This document shows, piece after piece, positions 28,141-56,863 of a DNA stretch of 64,000 bases. Where the stretch lies: contig WHVY01000003.1 of the NCBI GenBank assembly GCA_022266195.1, positions 3,968,001 through 4,032,000 of the forward strand, in the 5' to 3' direction. The notes under the pieces were generated by a model. It did not search any database and was not told where the DNA came from. It saw only the letters and a list, made by a program, of their open reading frames with translations. The position numbers were made by a program, and so were the translations under genes. This DNA is from Tetranychus cinnabarinus. Taxonomy: Eukaryota; Arthropoda; Arachnida; Trombidiformes; Tetranychidae. Positions within the stretch are counted from its first letter, which is position 1. The number at the start of each line of letters is the position of its first letter.

Positions 28141-29755
28141 ATTTAGTTACGCATCTTTGAACTAGTTATTGTAATCTAATTATAAATAAATCAATTCTTT
28201 CAAATTAATAAGACCTGAAGAGTTCATTGAGTGTATTTCCGCCTGTCTCAGATTATGTTAATTAGGCAAGGGTAACCATCAATGGATTGCTCTAATATGA
28301 TCTTCAAGTCTTTGAATATTTCTTCATAAGTTGTTGCCAAGCCATTATTGTGGCACGCTGCTCATCAAATGCAAAAAATTGATTTCAAAATGCCTAAGCT
28401 AAGCCTAAATCTTTGCATGATTCTTTGCACTACGATAAGTAAACTATATTGTCGAACGCAAAAGAATTTTCGAAGTATTGACCTAAAGATTCAGAAAATT
28501 TTGTGATCAATTAATTTGGTTTAGAAATGCAAAAAAGAAAAATCTAAACTTCCAAAGTTTGCATCGTTAATGAATGTTTGATTACAATAATGATGCAAAA
28601 TGGCTAGACAGGTACTAATGAAAATCATCTCGTGTTGATTTGATGATGTGAGATTAAATTAGATCCGACTGAAGTGCAGAGGGATAAGCGTGCTAGAAAA
28701 TTGAAAAGCTTTGATTATCAAATCTTGCAACAACTCAATCTGTTTAAACGAGCATAATTGTTGTTTTGTGAATCACTTTTGTTATTCCTCCTGAGATTAA
28801 CAAAATTATGGTTGGAACAATTTTTCACCTTCATTTTCACGCCATACTCGTCATCTTCTTAATCATCCTCATCAAATGATAATCTGAGGAAAGTTCAATT
28901 TTACTACTGTAGCTATTGCTAATAACGTTATGCAAAGTAATCAATTTGAGATCTTTTCGTTTAACCTTTTACCTTAATTTTTTGCTCATTTTCAACTCAT
29001 TTTTCATTTTCTTGAGCTTATGTATGTATGAGTGTGTCTATGTTTCATCCATCATCAAAGGTGATGACAAATCAGCTAAAAGCATCAACATTTTTTGTTT
29101 ACCATTTTGCAGTGTTTGCCCTCAAATCTCTCCAGTCTCATCTAGTATTCATCTGGTTGATGTTTACTGATGAAAATGAGAGTGAACCCAAACTGGGAAA
29201 AAGATGAAGATAATGATGATAAACATGGGAACAGTCAATTTGATTGACGATGTTGCACCCTTCAAACACACATATACATGACTGTGTGTACGTTTAATGT
29301 GAATGTGTAATGATGAAAGTGAAAAAAATGTATCAAAACGCACCGTTTGCAAGATAACATTGTTTACAGATTATTTTGACATTCAATGGGAACAATAACA
29401 GGATAAGTTAGAGTGAAAAAAAGAGATTGACAACATTTCTTTCTCGCTGATATTGAATCGGTGTTGTTGTTTTTCAACAAAATAAAGCCATTGTGATTTA
29501 CTGATTTTCATCAACATGACAAATCATCATGTTAGGATGCATATTAATCAATCAAGTTAATCAATCAAGCTAATCATGTTTTAAATCAAAATGTTATCCA
29601 AGTTAATTGATTCTTTTGCCTGAAAATGTTGACAAAACGACAAGAAAAAAATGCTCAATATCGACTTTATTTACCCCTTGAGATCAAACCATGATCACTC
29701 AAGTTTTATTAGTGACCTTGTCGCAGTTTTGTGGCTGATACAAACGTTAGGTAGT
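28141..29755. other. Intergenic AT-rich DNA
   Basis: No gene seen. A frame at 28916-29170 and its antisense partner at 29164-29352 contain hydrophobic runs typical of chance frames in AT-rich DNA. No repeats longer than short simple tracts were noticed. Confidence 0.5.
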
Positions 29756-29757
29756 GC

Positions 29758-29813
29758 AAGGATCCTCGAGGATCCTTAGCTTTCGTTGATTAGATCTAAT
29801 CAACGAAAGCTAA
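29758..29813. repeat. Two overlapping perfect palindromes
   Basis: A 20-bp perfect palindrome (29758-29777, centred on CTCGAG, containing GGATCC twice) overlaps by two bases a 38-bp perfect palindrome (29776-29813, centred on AGATCT, with arms containing TTTCGTTGATTAG). Perfect palindromes of this length back to back are very unlikely by chance. They look like inverted termini of a small element or a foldback insertion. A short coding-like frame begins immediately to the right. Confidence 0.8.
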
Positions 29814-29954
29814 CTGATCATTGGCTTCGGTTACGTACTTGAACAACAGAAACCTAAAGATTACGAAACTGGTTCAGTCTATAATGTCAGATGGAAAGGA
29901 CCAGATCGGAAAGCATCGTCTCTGACTGATTTGCTTGACGAAGAGAGATTTTAA
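29814..29954 (+). pseudogene. Short coding-like C-terminal fragment, unclassified
   Basis: Immediately after the palindrome pair, a 46-codon open frame runs from just after an in-frame TAA to a TAA at 29952-29954. It contains LEQQKPKDYETGSVYNVRWK followed by GPDRKASSLTDLLDEERF. Its composition (charged residues, few Phe/Ile/Asn runs) is unlike the chance frames around it. The YNVRWKG segment loosely recalls a chromodomain strand, as found at the C-terminus of some retroelement integrases, but that is too short to call. It has no start codon and is probably the tail of a transposon or pseudogene. Confidence 0.35.
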
Positions 29955-48264
<18,310 letters not shown>

Positions 48265-50157
48265 CGTTTAACTAACGAGCATTACATTTAATTTTATCAT
48301 TCACTAATATTGATGTAAATTTATTTTACCATCTCGCATTATCATTATGTAACTATTATTACTTGTTAAACAATGACCTTTTCATATTAATGATGATGTT
48401 GATGATGATGGGCGTGATTTAGAATGAATTCAATCCAATTGCCCTAATTGAATGTTGCCTTGACTAACAATTTTCTGATAATTGCTATGTTTTTTGATTG
48501 ATTACTTCGTTGATTATTAAGATTTTTTTTCTCTATACTTCACTCTCTGATTCGAGTTTGAAGAATAGAGGTAATGGTGATAATTTATAATAGTGAATTT
48601 AATAAATGATGATGATGAGGGAAATAATGTGTATGATGAAAAGGTGCTGATGACAGTTGTAACTGGTTTTTTTTCTCGGACGATTGATTGATTGATTGAT
48701 TGTTAATATCTAGAAATAATAAGAAATGAAAATAATGTTATAGTGATACCATTTGTTCTGAGAATTTCATTTTCGTCTTATCCAAAACTTTATATGCATG
48801 TCAATTATGATCCATATTTGATTACTATTCTTACAGCAAAGGCAATTAAATTGTTTTCACAGACAATCAGGATTGTTCCCGATTTCATATTGCAAGTCAA
48901 TTATTACGAAAAAACAAAGAAAAAAAACTTGTTTCTACCCTGAAATATACTCTTTTTGAACCTTTTTTGCAAATAAAATACAAAGAAATTATTATGCCAA
49001 ATTTTTTAAGTTTGATTTCTAATTAAATCTCGTGCCTTCAAACACTCTTATTACTCGAACACATGAGCAATGGGAAATAAAGGTTGGTTGTTTGATCAAG
49101 TTATATACAATATTAATAATTGTTTGCAATTTATGGAGTCAAGATGAATTGTTATACTTTCATTGGATCATCGAGAGGATGGTTGCAGATAAAACAATTG
49201 GATATCCACTTTAAACTTTCAATTTTAAATTACGGAATATAACCAGAAATCGATGGGAACTTGGTTGAAATCAGAGAAACCAATTAATGATGATGATCAA
49301 TCTTTACATTGGCTTTATTTGTAGATGATTGACTAATTTTCAAGTTGAAACCAAAAAGGTTTTAAATTTCTGTTTGTCCACATTTTATGGATTATGATGA
49401 CAAAACATTAGAGCGTGAGAATATCCAAGTCTGGTTCAGTTTAAATACACTTGTTTTGCTTATTCGGTCTGTTTGTATTCCACACATCAGGATCAATTAT
49501 CAATAATACATTGAACTTAAAGCTAGATTTAAACCAGTTAATATCACCAGGAGTCAAATCATTAGAGCATTAGAAACACCAAAAATGAGTGAAACATTAC
49601 ACCATGTCAGTCATTAAAGCTCACACTAATACTGTTTTAATGAGCAGTGTACAATAAGATAAACTTTAATCTAATTAATAAAACTGAACCAAGCATAAGA
49701 TGTTTACTCATTCCAAATACTTTATCAATCCCAAAGAGTAATAACAGGAATAACAGTTATACTCTGATCAATCCATTCAATTGAATGATTTAATCTGAAT
49801 TCTGTTCTGTTGTCATGGAAATAACTGTGTACTTACTTGATCATCCGTTAGGGGCGACTCAACCGGTTTCTTAACGCATGTCTTTTACAATGTTTACTGT
49901 TACTATCACCTGGTCTAGTTAAGCTTTTCATGACGAGACATTTGCTAAATACGAGGTTCAAGATTTTGAATTATATTTAATTTTTCCTCTGTGATTCGCT
50001 TGTATAAATTAACTTAAACGATGTTAAACAGACTTTTAAAGTCTAATTAAATCCAATTCCTAAGCCTACCATAATTTAGTGGCTTTCTACAGGATTAATA
50101 ATATTTACGTAAAAATCTTGATTTTATTTTGATATTTTTGGTAAACTCTAAAATCCA
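48265..50157. other. Elk 3' UTR and Elk-Derlin intergenic DNA
   Basis: After the Elk stop, candidate polyadenylation signals AATAAA occur at 48601-48606 and 48972-48977 on the plus strand. A (GATT)n microsatellite of about five units lies at 48682-48702. The rest is AT-rich with no exon seen; the Derlin promoter must lie towards its right end, but no element is recognisable. Confidence 0.5.
48972..48977 (+). terminator. Candidate Elk polyadenylation signal
   Basis: AATAAA about 0.7 kb after the Elk stop codon, in an otherwise featureless A/T-rich stretch. An earlier AATAAA at 48601-48606 is an alternative. Which one is used cannot be told from sequence. Confidence 0.35.
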
Positions 50158-51503
50158 ATGGATGCTAGGTTTTTACTGCAAACATACCAAGAAATACCTG
50201 TTATTACTCGTTATTATTTAACAGCTTGTGTAATTACAACACTTCTAGTGGTAAGTTTTCAATTAATTTACAATATTGTTTTACAATTTATTAACTAATT
50301 ATTATCCTAATATTACACGGAATTTTTTTTGTTTCTCTCCGACTTACAGCAACTAGGTTTCATTACGCCTTTCCAATTATATTTCAATCCGACACTCATT
50401 GTTCAACAATTACAGGTAAATTCTCGCTGACTGGATATCCTGTTCTGACAATTATCTCTTTTTCTTTACTCTACGCCATTATTTGTTACTCCATTAAATT
50501 AACGCCAATTTTTCACATGGCTGGTTCAGTTTTCTCTCTTTATTTGTTTTATTGATAACTTTAACCAGGCATTTCTTTTCAATGTTGCTTTCACCTTTTA
50601 TCCAAAGATCTTATTTGATCAAAATTTTTTACGCCGGAGAAAAGATTTTTGTCAGACAATATCCAAATCTTATGTACTTTCATTTTGTTTTCGTTCTGAT
50701 TCATGGTTGAACTTCTTACTTTTACAGATATGGCGCTTGTTCACAACATTTCTATTTTTCGGATATTTTGGATTTTCATTCATTTTCAACGTTACCTTCA
50801 CTTACAAATATTGCAGTATGTTAGAGGAAGGGTCATTCCGTGGGCGAACAGCTGACTTTTTTTATATGTTATTATTCGGTGGCGTTTGTATGACTGTAAG
50901 TCATTTTGATTGTTATTATTATGAACCTTATCCTGTTATTTTTATGTAGCTTATTTTTCGCTTTTAGCCTTAAAAAATTGAGTTATGAGATTTGACTCGG
51001 CACAATTTATGTTATTAACTTTGTCATTTTTTTGCTATTTCTCTTAGGTAATTGCTTTATTTGTTAATCTCCTTTTCTTGGGGCATGCCTTCACTATAAT
51101 GTTAGTTTATATCTGGTCTCGACGAAATCCATGGGCTCGCATGAATTTTTTTGGTTTAATTACTTTCCAAGCACCCTTTCTGCCTTGGGTGTTGCTTGGG
51201 TTTTCATTCATTCTCGGCGGTGAAGTATTAACTGATTTGATGGGAATATCAGTTGGTCATATTTATTATTTCCTTGAAGATGTAGCGCCTAATATAACTG
51301 GAGGTTATCGTTTTCTGAAAACTCCTGGTTTTATGTAAGTTTCTCAATGGTCATTACCTAATACGATTACTAAATTCTATTAACTTCTTACTATCTTTTA
51401 ATTTTGTAGAAAATATTTGATTGAACCTGCAACGCCATCAGACGAACGTCAAGATGAAAATAGGCAAGAAAGGGCTGGTGAGGATATCAACGACCCGATG
51501 TGA
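50158..51503 (+). CDS. DERL2: Derlin (DERL2/3-type ER-associated degradation factor)
   Basis: Five exons (50158-50250, 50350-50415, 50728-50895, 51048-51334, 51410-51503) join in phase to 235 aa, close to the usual Derlin length of about 240. Derlins are inactive rhomboid-family proteins of the ER membrane that help retrotranslocate misfolded proteins with p97 and Hrd1. Hallmarks visible are QEIPVITR near the start and [10 protein letters not shown]. The WR motif is in [12 protein letters not shown] (W55-R56), followed by [33 protein letters not shown] and [10 protein letters not shown] come next, and the GxxxG motif is GISVG (175-179) before HIYYFLED. The family's catalytic Ser/His are absent, as expected. 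The tail ([20 protein letters not shown]) is hydrophilic and lacks a clear SHP box for p97 binding. The best resemblance is to Derlin-2/3 rather than Derlin-1. Confidence 0.95.
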
Positions 51504-51787
51504 AGACTAACTACATTAGATTTTGAAGATATTGTACCAAATTTTCTTTTTGCAGTCGTAAATTATTCAGCTCTGAATTCGAACAGTTTCTCTATTGATT
51601 GTTATAAATGCATCTTAAATATGAAATCACATAACTATTCTCAAGGCAAATTAAACCTCATTTCTATTAGAAACTTGATTAATTTGATATGTAAAGTGAC
51701 AATTTGTTTATTCGTATTTATAAACAAGAGATGTTTTTTATACAGAAAGGTCAACAATGTTAACAATCACAGAGCATTGCAACTTTT

Positions 51788-51793
51788 AATAAA
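51788..51793 (+). terminator. Candidate Derlin polyadenylation signal
   Basis: AATAAA 285 bp after the Derlin stop and about 100 bp before the convergent stop codon of the left DBF4 copy. On the opposite strand a candidate AATAAA for DBF4 lies at 51712-51707. The two transcripts probably overlap at their 3' ends. Confidence 0.45.
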
Positions 51794-51887
51794 TTAGCTG
51801 GCCATTTACCTCTTTGGCTTGTAAAACGAATCAGGAAAGAGTTGGGATAAAGTTGATATTCATAGGAGAAACGTTATAGTTTCTTTG

Positions 51888-54224
51888 TTAAAACTCGAGA
51901 GAGTAAGCATCATCATCATGATCGCCATCAGCATAACCATCATTATTATTTCTAATAGTGTTTGTTTTTTGTCGTAAAATTTCCTCGGGAATGTCAAGCT
52001 CAGGATATAATAATGGAGGTATTAATGGTGGTGTAAAACAAGAAGCTTCAATTTCATCTTCATTAATATTTTCATCGTCATCACTGAATAATTGCTCAAA
52101 ATTGTTAATATTTCTAGGCTCATTAACAATTTTACAATTTTCTTGTTTACTTGCATTCATTACATCAGTAACATTTTTACTATTACTATTGCTGTAACTA
52201 TAACTGAAATTAAAAATTTTAAAATTAGAGGTACTCTTAATGTTTATGTTGTTTGCGATATTGCTCAGATTATTGTTATTGTTAAGATTTCCTAGTATAT
52301 TTACTTGCCTCATTTTAAAAGCTGGTGTTAATGATTTAACTTCTTCTACTTTAAAACTATTATTCTTACTATTGTTATTATTATTATTACTGTTAATATA
52401 ATCATGCAAGGGTAAAAAGCTTCCTTTAGTTGCATTTGTATTGCCCCCGACAGCTTTGACAGTAGAACAAGGAGTTAATGTGATTGTTGTTGATGGCATT
52501 GATGGTGGTGTTAAACTTGGATAGTTTGGATAATTTGGATATTGGATAAAATCACCGCAATCATTATCATCAATAGGAGTTGCGGTTTCATCATTGTCTT
52601 GGCCAATATCACTCCATTTGGGAAGAGATTTAATTACACTAAACAAATCTTTAAAATTTTCCTTTTGTTTAAGATGACTTTGATGTGTTGCAGAGTTGAT
52701 ATGCTATAAGAATAAATAAAGATAAATATTGAGAATAAAATTAGTAAAAATTTACATAAAAATTATCCATAAATAAATTAACAAATATCAAGTGTACTTA
52801 CTTCTTGAATACTTTTAAATGTTATTCCACAAATTTCACAGTATTGTAATGCATTCTGTTTTCTTAATGGTGTAGGTCGATTCATTTCTCTAAAATCATT
52901 TGTTGCATTTGTACTAGCTTTTGGTGTCTGTATACCCAATCCTTCGAAAGTTTTTGTATTCATTGTATAATTACCACGCATATCAGGAGTAACAGGTATT
53001 TTACTAGAAATTGTATTGGCAGTAGCAGTATGATTTGGTTGATGTTGATGTTGATTGTTGATGTGATTATTATTATTGTTATTGTTATTATTATTATTAT
53101 TCTCATTGCCAGTCATCCCTCCTGTTTCTACCGTATTAGCAACATTTACATCATTATTTTCTGAATACTTTTTCACTTTGGATGGCGGTAAAAATGGACA
53201 CATGAATGGATCAGCATCAAAATAAATTTTTGGCCATTCTTTAAATTCTTTAGCTGATGGTCGATATCTTTGCTCGACATCTTCAAGTTTTATGAAAGCT
53301 CCTTTAAATTGTCTAACAGTTGCTCTAGGAATTCGAGGAGATGCTTTGGGTGTATCACAGCTTGGATTTTCAATTTGACGTAGTTGTATTGAACAAAAAT
53401 CTAATACAGCTTGAGCTTCCAAAATTTTAATGCCACGACGATATGCAATTTCAATAGGATCAGTGATTGCTTTTGATGATTGTTGATTTATGCAATTAAT
53501 TGATGGTTGTGCACTTGCTCTAAGAGCCAATTGTCTACCTCGAGGCTAGAAGAAGAACAAAGAAGAAGATAAAAAAAACAAAAATGGAGATTATTTGAAA
53601 AAACAATGGAAAAATCAGTTAATTTCAAAATAATAATAGATCTAATGCATGCGCGCCTAAACAGAAATAAATGCTCAAAAAGAGAAGAAAAAACTCTAAT
53701 CATGCAAAAAAAAATTAAATTGCAATTAATAAACAATTCATAAATAGTAAAACTAAACTAAAATAAAATGAAAACAAAAGTAAAGAACAAGATCAAAATG
53801 TATTAAAGTGGCGCATAATTGAGGCGCTGGCGCGAACGAGATGAAAAATGAAAATTTGGCGGAATTGACCAATTTTTAGTGTACTTACCAATAAATCGGA
53901 AACTCTATTGCTAGGTGTTTCTGGTGTTTGAGATGGCTCATGATTGTTTAAATTTTTATCCTTTACAGGCCAATCTTTAGGATTTCGATCAGTTATTAAA
54001 TATTTGACTCTGCTATCAAGAAATTCACCGACAGTCTGTCAAGGGAAAAAGAGAGGGAACAGATGATTATAAACAAACCCAATTTAATAAAAATATATTA
54101 AACTTACCCCTCCTAATCTTGTAATATAATTTTTCAATTTATTGCGGTTTTGAGATGTTTTAATATCAAAGTAGAAGACACGTTTTTTTAAACAAAGTTT
54201 ATCAACATGATCACCTTTAGACAT
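51888..54224 (-). CDS. DBF4: DBF4, left copy: CDC7 kinase regulatory subunit
   Basis: Four minus-strand exons (54224-54108, 54035-53889, 53545-52802, 52703-51888) join in frame to 607 aa ending in TAA. DBF4 binds and activates CDC7 to phosphorylate MCM helicase subunits and fire replication origins. Motif N (BRCT-like) spans about residues 10-75 with KKRVFYFDI, YITRLGG and EFLDSRVKYLITDR. A second strand-like segment is RRGIKILEAQAVLDF. Motif M is GAFIKLEDVEQRYRPSAKEF (about 170-205). Motif C, the DBF4-type zinc finger, is split by intron 3: YCEICG ... HINSATH, a C-X2-C-X9-H-X5-H arrangement. The rest is Asn/Ser-rich and probably disordered. The start ATG is the first in-frame ATG after the spacer; a longer N-terminus from an upstream exon is possible. 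It is intact and nearly identical to the plus-strand copy. Confidence 0.9.
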
Positions 54225-54245
54225 TTCCACTAATTGATTAATCAA
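51889..54245 (-). repeat. Left arm of large inverted duplication (2357 bp)
   Basis: This arm is the reverse complement of 54442-56818 at roughly 99% identity by eye, introns included. Differences noticed: one fewer Asn codon in exon 3, a shift in the Asn/Ser run of exon 4, Gly for Asp near the C-terminus, a few intron substitutions, and a single rather than triple TTTTTACTAA unit in intron 3. The outer edge is inside the stop codon; the inner edge is 21 bp upstream of the ATG. Confidence 0.95.
53808..53864 (-). promoter_or_regulatory. E2F-like GC-rich cluster in DBF4 intron 2, left copy
   Basis: Mirror of the cluster at 54823-54879: GGCGCATAATT, GAGGCGCTGGCGCGAACG and TTTGGCGGAA. The GC-rich words resemble E2F sites (TTTSSCGC), fitting a replication gene, but each differs from consensus by about a base. 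Confidence 0.35.
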
Positions 54246-54441
54246 CTCAACACAAAGAGTAACAAGAGACTGATGAAGTAGAAGTCCTGACTGCGACAAG
54301 GGCTAACTTTGGATCTCCCCCAAAGGTGACGCTGTTACCAGCTGTTTCTTTGGACTGATGTGAGTGCCACCATCGGAGGTTTCCATAGATCATCACTCTC
54401 TTCTTCATTCACTCTTCGGTTCCTTCTTTGTCCATGTGAAA
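54246..54441. promoter_or_regulatory. Spacer between DBF4 copies, putative bidirectional promoter
   Basis: These 196 bp are unique to neither arm and separate two divergent start codons (54224 minus, 54463 plus; 238 bp between them). GC content is clearly higher than in the flanks. No TATA box is evident. Both 5' ends must originate here or in unseen upstream exons, so it is the natural candidate for a shared promoter. Alternatively it is the join of an assembly artefact. Confidence 0.4.
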
Positions 54442-54462
54442 TTGATTAATCAATTAGTGGAA

Positions 54463-56819
54463 ATGTCTAAAGGTGATCATGTTGATAAACTTTGTTTAAA
54501 AAAACGTGTCTTCTACTTTGATATTAAAACATCTCAAAACCGCAATAAATTGAAAAATTATATTACAAGATTAGGAGGGGTAAGTTTAATATATTTTTAT
54601 TAAATTGGGTTTGTTTATAATCATCTGTTCCCTCTCTTTTTCCCTTGACAGACTGTCGGTGAATTTCTTGATAGCAGAGTCAAATATTTAATAACTGATC
54701 GAAATCCTAAAGATTGGCCTGTAAAGGATAAAAATTTAAACAATCATGAGCCATCTCAAACACCAGAAACACCTAGCAATAGAGTTTCCGATTTATTGGT
54801 AAGTACACTAAAAATTGGTCAATTCCGCCAAATTTTCATTTTTCATCTCGTTCGCGCCAGCGCCTCAATTATGCGCCACTTTAATACATTTTGATCTTGT
54901 TCTTTACTTTTGTTTTCATTCTATTTTAGTTTAGTTTTACTATTTATGAATTGTTTATTAATTGCAATTTAATTTTTTTTTGCATGATTAGAGTTTTTTC
55001 TTCTCTTTTTGAGCATTTATTTCTGTTTAGGCGCGCATGCATTAGATCTATTATTTTTTTGAAATTAACTGATTTTTCCATTGTTTTTTCAAATAATCTC
55101 CATTTTTGTTTTTTTTATCTTCTTCTTTGTTCTTCTTCTAGCCTCGAGGTAGACAATTGGCTCTTAGAGCAAGTGCACAACCATCAATTAATTGCATAAA
55201 TCAACAATCATCAAAAGCAATCACTGATCCTATTGAAATTGCATATCGTCGTGGCATTAAAATTTTGGAAGCTCAAGCTGTATTAGATTTTTGTTCAATA
55301 CAACTACGTCAAATTGAAAATCCAAGCTGTGATACACCCAAAGCATCTCCTCGAATTCCTAGAGCAACTGTTAGACAATTTAAAGGAGCTTTCATAAAAC
55401 TTGAAGATGTCGAGCAAAGATATCGACCATCAGCAAAAGAATTTAAAGAATGGCCAAAAATTTATTTTGATGCTGATCCATTCATGTGTCCATTTTTACC
55501 GCCATCCAAAGTGAAAAAGTATTCAGAAAATAATGATGTAAATGTTGCTAATACGGTAGAAACAGGAGGGATGACTGGCAATGAGAATAATAATAATAAC
55601 AATAATAATAACAATAATAATAATCACATCAACAATCAACATCAACATCAACCAAATCATACTGCTACTGCCAATACAATTTCTAGTAAAATACCTGTTA
55701 CTCCTGATATGCGTGGTAATTATACAATGAATACAAAAACTTTCGAAGGATTGGGTATACAGACACCAAAAGCTAGTACAAATGCAACAAATGATTTTAG
55801 AGAAATGAATCGACCTACACCATTAAGAAAACAGAATGCATTACAATACTGTGAAATTTGTGGAATAACATTTAAAAGTATTCAAGAAGTAAGTACACTT
55901 GATATTTGTTAATTTATTTATGGATAATTTTTGTGTAAATTTTTACTAATTTTTACTAATTTTTACTAATTTTATTCTCAATATTTATCTTTATTCATTC
56001 TTATAGCATATCAACTCTGCAACACATCAAAGTCATCTTAAACAAAAGGAAAATTTTAAAGATTTGTTTAGTGTAATTAAATCTCTTCCCAAATGGAGTG
56101 ATATTGGCCAAGACAATGATGAAACCGCAACTCCTATTGATGATAATGATTGCGGTGATTTTATCCAATATCCAAATTATCCAAACTATCCAAGTTTAAC
56201 ACCACCATCAATGCCATCAACAACAATTACATTAACTCCTTGTTCTACTGTCAAAGCTGTCGGGGGCAATACAAATGCAACTAAAGGAAGCTTTTTACCC
56301 TTGCATGATTATATTAACAGTAATAATAATAATAGTAGTAAGAATAATAGTTTTAAAGTAGAAGAAGTTAAATCATTAACACCAGCTTTTAAAATGAGGC
56401 AAGTAAATATACTAGGAAATCTTAACAATAACAATAATCTGAGCAATATCGCAAACAACATAAACATTAAGAGTACCTCTAATTTTAAAATTTTTAATTT
56501 CAGTTATAGTTACAGCAATAGTAATAGTAAAAATGTTACTGATGTAATGAATGCAAGTAAACAAGAAAATTGTAAAATTGTTAATGAGCCTAGAAATATT
56601 AACAATTTTGAGCAATTATTCAGTGATGACGATGAAAATATTAATGAAGATGAAATTGAAGCTTCTTGTTTTACACCACCATTAATACCTCCATTATTAT
56701 ATCCTGAGCTTGACATTCCCGAGGAAATTTTGCGACAAAAAACAAACACTATTAGAAATAATAATGATGGTTATGCTGATGATGATCATGATGATGATGC
56801 TTACTCTCTCGAGTTTTAG
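54463..56819 (+). CDS. DBF4: DBF4, right copy: CDC7 kinase regulatory subunit
   Basis: Four exons (54463-54579, 54652-54798, 55142-55888, 56007-56819) all join in phase 0 to 607 aa ending in TAG. Domain order is the same as in the left copy. Motif N (BRCT-like) is at about 10-75 and motif M at about 170-205. The DBF4-type zinc finger uses C325, C328, H338 and H344, split by intron 3. An Asn run of 13 (after GMTGNE) is one longer than in the left copy. The C-terminal half (338-607) is Asn/Ser-rich with acidic patches (DDDENINEDE) and ends DDDAYSLEF. All splice sites are intact, so both copies look functional. The frame is open upstream of the ATG across the arm boundary, but with different sequence from the left copy, so the ATG at 54463 is the most sensible start. 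Confidence 0.9.
54823..54879 (+). promoter_or_regulatory. E2F-like GC-rich cluster in DBF4 intron 2, right copy
   Basis: TTCCGCCAAA, GTTCGCGCCAGCGCC and ATGCGCCACTTTA lie within about 57 bp of otherwise AT-rich intron. They resemble E2F consensus TTTSSCGC on one or other strand, each with about one mismatch. DBF4 genes in animals are commonly E2F-regulated, which makes an intronic enhancer or internal promoter plausible, but this is inferred. Confidence 0.38.
55941..55975 (+). repeat. Short tandem repeat in DBF4 right-copy intron 3
   Basis: The 10-bp unit TTTTTACTAA is present three times in tandem. The left arm has one. The tract is upstream of the exon 4 acceptor and is the largest length difference between the arms. 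Confidence 0.85.
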
Positions 56820-56863
56820 ATATCAACTCCACTCTTTCATAATCTCTGCCCACTGCCAATGTT

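Larger units (their letters stand above)
54442..56818 (+). repeat. Right arm of large inverted duplication (2377 bp)
   Basis: Inverted partner of 51889-54245. Paired coordinates sum to 108687 near the centre and 108707 at the outer edge. The 20-bp difference is explained by two extra TTTTTACTAA units in intron 3 (about 55941-55975), with one extra and one fewer codon in the Asn/Ser runs cancelling. Homology ends at the second base of the stop codon: the right copy ends TAG, the left TAA. Confidence 0.95.

Noticed and set aside
54084..54299. Longer N-terminus for left DBF4 starting at a TTG in the spacer
   Set aside because: TTG is not a plausible eukaryotic start here, and the upstream residues differ completely between the two copies, so the shared ATG is preferred.
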